Virus record (IMG/VR): IMGVR_UViG_3300032240_001718
Location: 1 to 32,943 of that record
Direction: 5' to 3' (one strand)
Source: a virus
Length of the DNA: 32,943 nucleotides
The translations under genes were made by a program, and so were the position numbers. This document shows positions 30,170 through 32,943 of this stretch, one piece after another (the first letter of the stretch is position 1; every line of letters starts with the position of its first letter). Under the pieces are notes generated by a model. That model saw only the letters and a program-made list of their open reading frames with translations, did not search any database and had not been told where the DNA came from.

Positions 30170-30958
30170 ATGGAAAAAGAAGCATATTATTTCCCACATT
30201 TCTGTAATGCGCGACATGATCGAAAAATTCGTAGGTTACGCAAAGAATTGGGTGTTGAAGGATACGGTATTTATTTCATGCTGTTGGAAACATTACGCGA
30301 ACAACAGGATTTGATGTATCCATTGGAAGATTTGGATTTATTAGCGGAGGAATTTGGTGTATCAGAAGCAAAGGTTAAAGTCACAGTTTTGAATTACGAA
30401 TTGTTTGAAATCGATGGCGATCAAAAATTCTTTTCACCACGAATGTTGGTTTATTTAGAACCATATTTTCGCATGAAAGAACAGCGAAAAGTTGCCGGTC
30501 AACGATCAGCAGAATTAAGAAAATCCAACGGTCGTTCAACGGTCGTTCAACAAAGTAAAGAAAAGGAAAGTAAAGAAAATGAAAGTAAAGTAAATGAAAG
30601 TAAAGAAAACGATAATGAAATCGTTGATTTCATAACGTTTCGCGATCAGTTGTTCAATACATGGTTCGATTATAAAAAACAAAAAAAATCATCGTACACA
30701 GAAATTGGTAAAGCCACATTGATAAAGCAATGGGAAGGTAAAACAGATGATCAGTTACAATCAGCCATTGAACATTCAATCGCCAATAATTATCAAGGAT
30801 TATTTGAACCAAAAAATAATAATTCGGTAATTGCCGAAAAAAAAGGCAAAATTCAAACCAATTTAGAGAATATAAACGCGGCACAACAAGCCATTAAACA
30901 CAACATGAAAGATGGAAAAGTCATTAACAATCCATTCGACATCAGCAATTGGTCATAA
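30170..30958 (+). CDS. Replication initiation-type protein with Lin1244/Lin1753 (DUF4373) N-terminal domain
   Basis: The 262-residue protein starts with the Lin1244/Lin1753-like domain (residues ~4-100): YYFPHFCNARHDRKIRRLRKELGVEGYGIYFMLLETLREQ, then LEDLDLLAEEFGVSEAKV, a winged-helix pattern typical of phage replication proteins and DnaD-like primosome components. A low-complexity linker (about 108-150) contains the repeat SKEKE-SKENE-SKVNE-SKEND. The C-terminal part (FITFRDQLFNTWFDYKKQKK...) is a helical domain seen in the same protein type. It likely binds the phage origin and recruits host helicase. No Shine-Dalgarno site is visible (TTTAAAAAAAT before ATG). A terminator lies just upstream. 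Confidence 0.85.
   Translation: MEKEAYYFPHFCNARHDRKIRRLRKELGVEGYGIYFMLLETLREQQDLMYPLEDLDLLAEEFGVSEAKVKVTVLNYELFEIDGDQKFFSPRMLVYLEPYFRMKEQRKVAGQRSAELRKSNGRSTVVQQSKEKESKENESKVNESKENDNEIVDFITFRDQLFNTWFDYKKQKKSSYTEIGKATLIKQWEGKTDDQLQSAIEHSIANNYQGLFEPKNNNSVIAEKKGKIQTNLENINAAQQAIKHNMKDGKVINNPFDISNWS
30527..30613. repeat. Tandem repeats coding the replication protein linker
   Basis: Two copies of an 11-base unit CAACGGTCGTT (about 30527-30548) are followed by four 15-base units of the type AGTAAAGAAAATGAA (30554-30613). The 15-base units code the pentapeptide SKENE; the 11-base units are read in different frames. Copy number could change easily by slippage. Confidence 0.8.
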
Positions 30959-31631
30959 ATTCACCAAGGCAGATTTAGAAATCATTGAAGCATCAAAATT
31001 ACCATTGATCAAAACGATCAGCGATGAACACCTAATTACATTAGCCACAAAGGTTTTATCATTGGCCAAATTTAAATTAGGATTGAACGGAATCAGCGCA
31101 GCGGATGAACAGGCCAATGTGTTGATGTTATTGCAGGACATCAAAGATTTTCCGGCATATACGGAACAGGATGTATTGATCGCCACAAAACGCGGATTGA
31201 ATGGCGATTATTTGAAGGAATCAGAAACCAATGTGTTTTTCAATTCATCAAATTTTGTTCGATGGCTGAAATTTTACAGCATGGACAAACGGCAGGTGAT
31301 TGGAATGATTCAAAAAACCTATGTTGAACAGCCACCATTACCGGTTCCATCGGATGATCAATTAAGGAAGCAGGTCATAGAAACATTAAATGATTACATC
31401 GATACAATCAAAAAAAATCCTGATTACAAATTTCCTTATGGCGGATTACATCACCTTTATGATATAGCCAAAAAATTTGGTATCATTCAGGTTGAACCGG
31501 AAGCAAAGGAAAAAATTTGGAATAGGTTGAATCACATCAGCGACATGTCAATTAAAATTACCATGGCAAAATCGGATTCATACATTTATTTTATTCATAA
31601 AATGATCCGTGAAAATCGGATTGTAGATTAA
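30912..31631 (+). CDS. Hypothetical replication-associated protein, 239 aa
   Basis: The gene overlaps the replication gene by 47 bases in another frame and encodes a 239-residue soluble, mostly helical protein. Features include ISDEHLITLATKVLSLAKFKLGLNG, then EQANVLMLLQDIKDF, NSSNFVRWLKFYSMDKRQVIGMI and PYGGLHHLYDIAKKFGII. No Walker motif is present, so it is not a helicase or an AAA+ loader. In phages with Lin1244-type proteins a gene at this place often takes part in primosome assembly, so a loader-accessory role is possible but inferred only from position. Confidence 0.8.
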   Translation: MEKSLTIHSTSAIGHKFTKADLEIIEASKLPLIKTISDEHLITLATKVLSLAKFKLGLNGISAADEQANVLMLLQDIKDFPAYTEQDVLIATKRGLNGDYLKESETNVFFNSSNFVRWLKFYSMDKRQVIGMIQKTYVEQPPLPVPSDDQLRKQVIETLNDYIDTIKKNPDYKFPYGGLHHLYDIAKKFGIIQVEPEAKEKIWNRLNHISDMSIKITMAKSDSYIYFIHKMIRENRIVD

Positions 31632-31633
31632 AC

Positions 31634-31643
31634 AAACAATTAA
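31634..31643 (+). promoter_or_regulatory. Shared leader element AAACAATTAA, copy 3
   Basis: Third exact copy, 12 bases before ATG 31656. A TACATTTA box at 31581-31588 further upstream could be the matching promoter, but the spacing is longer than at 27173. Confidence 0.38.
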
Positions 31644-31655
31644 ACCTAATCAAAA

Positions 31656-31874
31656 ATGAAAACAACACTAATTTTTGCCATGTTTTTTGGCATCACAGCG
31701 ATGTTTTATGGTACAGATGAACAATCGTATCAGTCGCAAGAATATCAATCAAATAAGGCCATAATATTGAATCCTGATAAAATGGAATTTCATGATGATT
31801 TTGATTCCACATATTATGTGTACGGTTGCCAATACAATACATTCACATCAAACCACAAATGCAATGAAAAATAA
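31656..31874 (+). CDS. Small exported or membrane-anchored protein, 72 aa
   Basis: The 72-residue product has an N-terminal signal-like segment MKTTLIFAMFFGITAMFYG with no lipobox cysteine, followed by a polar, acidic part rich in Tyr, Ser and Gln (DEQSYQSQEYQSNK) and two late cysteines (C58, C69) that could form a disulfide in the periplasm. It starts after the shared leader element and its end overlaps the methyltransferase start. A role at the host envelope, such as superinfection exclusion, is conceivable but not shown. Confidence 0.62.
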   Translation: MKTTLIFAMFFGITAMFYGTDEQSYQSQEYQSNKAIILNPDKMEFHDDFDSTYYVYGCQYNTFTSNHKCNEK

Positions 31875-32943
31875 ATTAAATGTATTGAGTTTGTTTGATG
31901 GAATGTCATGTGGACAGCAAGCATTAAAACGCGCAGGATTTGAAATTGAAAATTATTTTGCATCGGAAATTGATAAATATGCAATTCAAGTTACAATGGC
32001 AAATTTCCCAAATACTAAACAATTAGGATCTGTTGTCAATGTCGATGGTTATTCATTGCCGAAAATTGATATTTTGATTGGAGGTTCACCATGTCAATCA
32101 TTTTCATTTGCAGGAAAGCGCAAAGGAATGGCAACAAAGGATGAACAGGAAATTTTGACATTGGATCACTATTTGCAATTAAAATCAGAAGGATTTGAAT
32201 TTGAAGGCCAATCATATTTGTTTTGGGAATACATGCGATTATTAAATGAAACAAAACCAAAATATTTTTTACTTGAAAATGTTATGATGGGTGAAAAATG
32301 GGAGAAGGTTTTGAGCATAGCCATAGGAGTAAAACCAATCATGATAAATTCTGCATTAAAATCAGCACAGAATCGACAGAGATTATATTGGACAAATATT
32401 GGATTAAAGCCATCAGGATTATTTGGTGATTTGGAATCAACAATACAACAGCCAAAGGACAAAGGAATTTTATTGAAAGATATTTTGCAGGATAATGTTG
32501 ATTCGAAATATAATTTAACTGAAAAGGCATTAAAACTATTGGGGCGCGATTTAATTAATAAATCAATTAGTAATCAAAAATCAATGACAATTGATGCATC
32601 TTATTATAAAGGTGTTGGAATTAGATCTAATGAATGTAGGCAAATTGTACATAATACAATGCCCAGATCATCAAAAACAGGAAAGGGTGGTTCCGGTCCA
32701 TTGTCGCGTATAGATGGAAAAACATATTGTTTGGACACAGGAACAACAAATGCAATTGAAATTATAAAATGCGCAAGAATGGTTGGCCGTAATCCTGAAA
32801 ATCCAAAAAGTAGAAAACCGTGCAACAACACAGAACAATTTATTGAAAAAAGATTTGATGATAAATCAGGAACATTAACTACGGTGCAAAAAGATAATTT
32901 ATTAACAATTAATTCATTGATTCGTAGATTAACACCTATTGAA
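31864..32943 (+). CDS. C5 cytosine DNA methyltransferase, N-terminal part (continues at 1-261)
   Basis: ATG 31864 opens a frame that is stop-free to the window end and continues in frame at position 1 across the circular junction (319 + 86 = 405 residues). C5-methyltransferase motifs are clear: motif I LSLFDGMSCGQQAL (SAM binding), motif IV GGSPCQSFSFAG with catalytic Cys in PCQ, motif VI FLLENV, and motif VIII SAQNRQRLYWTNI. Motifs IX and X lie in the 1-261 part. The form resembles phage 'orphan' methyltransferases; no restriction partner is seen. Codon choice (more AGA, ACT, TCT) differs from the late genes, suggesting separate acquisition. The start overlaps the previous gene by 11 bases. 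The target cannot be read from sequence. Confidence 0.94.
   Translation, partial: MKNKLNVLSLFDGMSCGQQALKRAGFEIENYFASEIDKYAIQVTMANFPNTKQLGSVVNVDGYSLPKIDILIGGSPCQSFSFAGKRKGMATKDEQEILTLDHYLQLKSEGFEFEGQSYLFWEYMRLLNETKPKYFLLENVMMGEKWEKVLSIAIGVKPIMINSALKSAQNRQRLYWTNIGLKPSGLFGDLESTIQQPKDKGILLKDILQDNVDSKYNLTEKALKLLGRDLINKSISNQKSMTIDASYYKGVGIRSNECRQIVHNTMPRSSKTGKGGSGPLSRIDGKTYCLDTGTTNAIEIIKCARMVGRNPENPKSRKPCNNTEQFIEKRFDDKSGTLTTVQKDNLLTINSLIRRLTPIE
32821..32943. repeat. Terminal direct repeat, right copy
   Basis: Exact copy of bases 1-123, in frame within the methyltransferase gene. It shows that the contig closes into a circle of 32,820 bp. Confidence 0.95.

Noticed and set aside
32821-32943. Terminal repeat as a genuine packaged direct terminal repeat
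   Set aside because: It lies inside a gene that is only complete after joining the ends; an assembly overlap of a circular genome explains it more simply.
1-32943. Integrase, repressor, tRNA genes, CRISPR array, insertion sequence or reverse transcriptase
   Set aside because: I looked for their motifs and layouts on both strands and saw none; absence by eye is not proof, but nothing supports a call.
1-32943. Avoidance of GATC or GGATCC as a sign of the methyltransferase target
   Set aside because: These sites are plentiful throughout because of the frequent GGA-TCA/TCC codon pairs, so no avoidance is seen.

Overview
The window is a complete, circularly closed genome of a tailed phage with an HK97-type head and a long non-contractile tail (siphovirus). 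It probably infects a member of the Bacteroidota. Positions 1-123 are repeated exactly at 32821-32943, inside a cytosine methyltransferase reading frame that continues across the junction, so the unit length is 32,820 bp and the contig ends are an arbitrary cut. The DNA is A+T-rich and every convincing gene lies on the + strand. The host inference rests on -7 boxes of the Bacteroidota type (TAnnTTTG) packed into the few intergenic gaps, weak or absent Shine-Dalgarno sites, and gene types common in phages of Flavobacterium and Bacteroides relatives. I see no integrase, repressor, tRNA or CRISPR array, so a lytic life style is the simplest reading.

Layout. (1) 31864-32943 plus 1-261: C5 methyltransferase. 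(2) 248-2836: tightly overlapping small genes, including a VRR-NUC nuclease, a DUF3310 protein, a small HAD phosphatase and a ParB-like protein. (3) 2833-9728: packaging and head genes, in the order terminase small and large subunits, portal, MuF-type minor head protein fused to a zincin peptidase, a small Cys-rich protein, prohead protease and major capsid protein. (4) 9814-11781: head-tail connector, stopper and completion proteins. (5) 11781-13080: lysis cassette of two holin-like membrane proteins, an M15 endolysin and a one-gene spanin. (6) 13106-18962: two tail fibres, each ending in a peptidase S74 intramolecular chaperone. (7) 18991-25556: two accessory proteins, two paralogous tail-tube proteins, tail assembly chaperones joined by a -1 frameshift, tape measure and a distal tail protein. 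(8) 25721-26716: metallophosphoesterase as its own transcription unit. (9) 26881-31874: probable early region with a Bet/RecT annealing protein, an SSB-like protein, several small unknowns, a structured RNA with a terminator, a Lin1244/DUF4373-type replication protein and a partner.

How it fits together. The early block would supply single-strand annealing, ssDNA binding and replication initiation, and the methyltransferase would mark the phage DNA. The ParB-like, VRR-NUC and terminase genes form a DNA-processing and packaging run leading into head assembly. Lysis genes sit unusually between the connector and tail-fibre genes.

The most unusual items are: the MuF-zincin fusion with a small overlapping downstream gene that could be its immunity partner; a compact two-hairpin RNA at 30064-30161 whose loops are perfectly complementary over 8 bases and whose second hairpin is an intrinsic terminator just before the replication gene; and the mosaic tandem S74 fibres. 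The assignments come from reading motifs by eye; no database search was possible.
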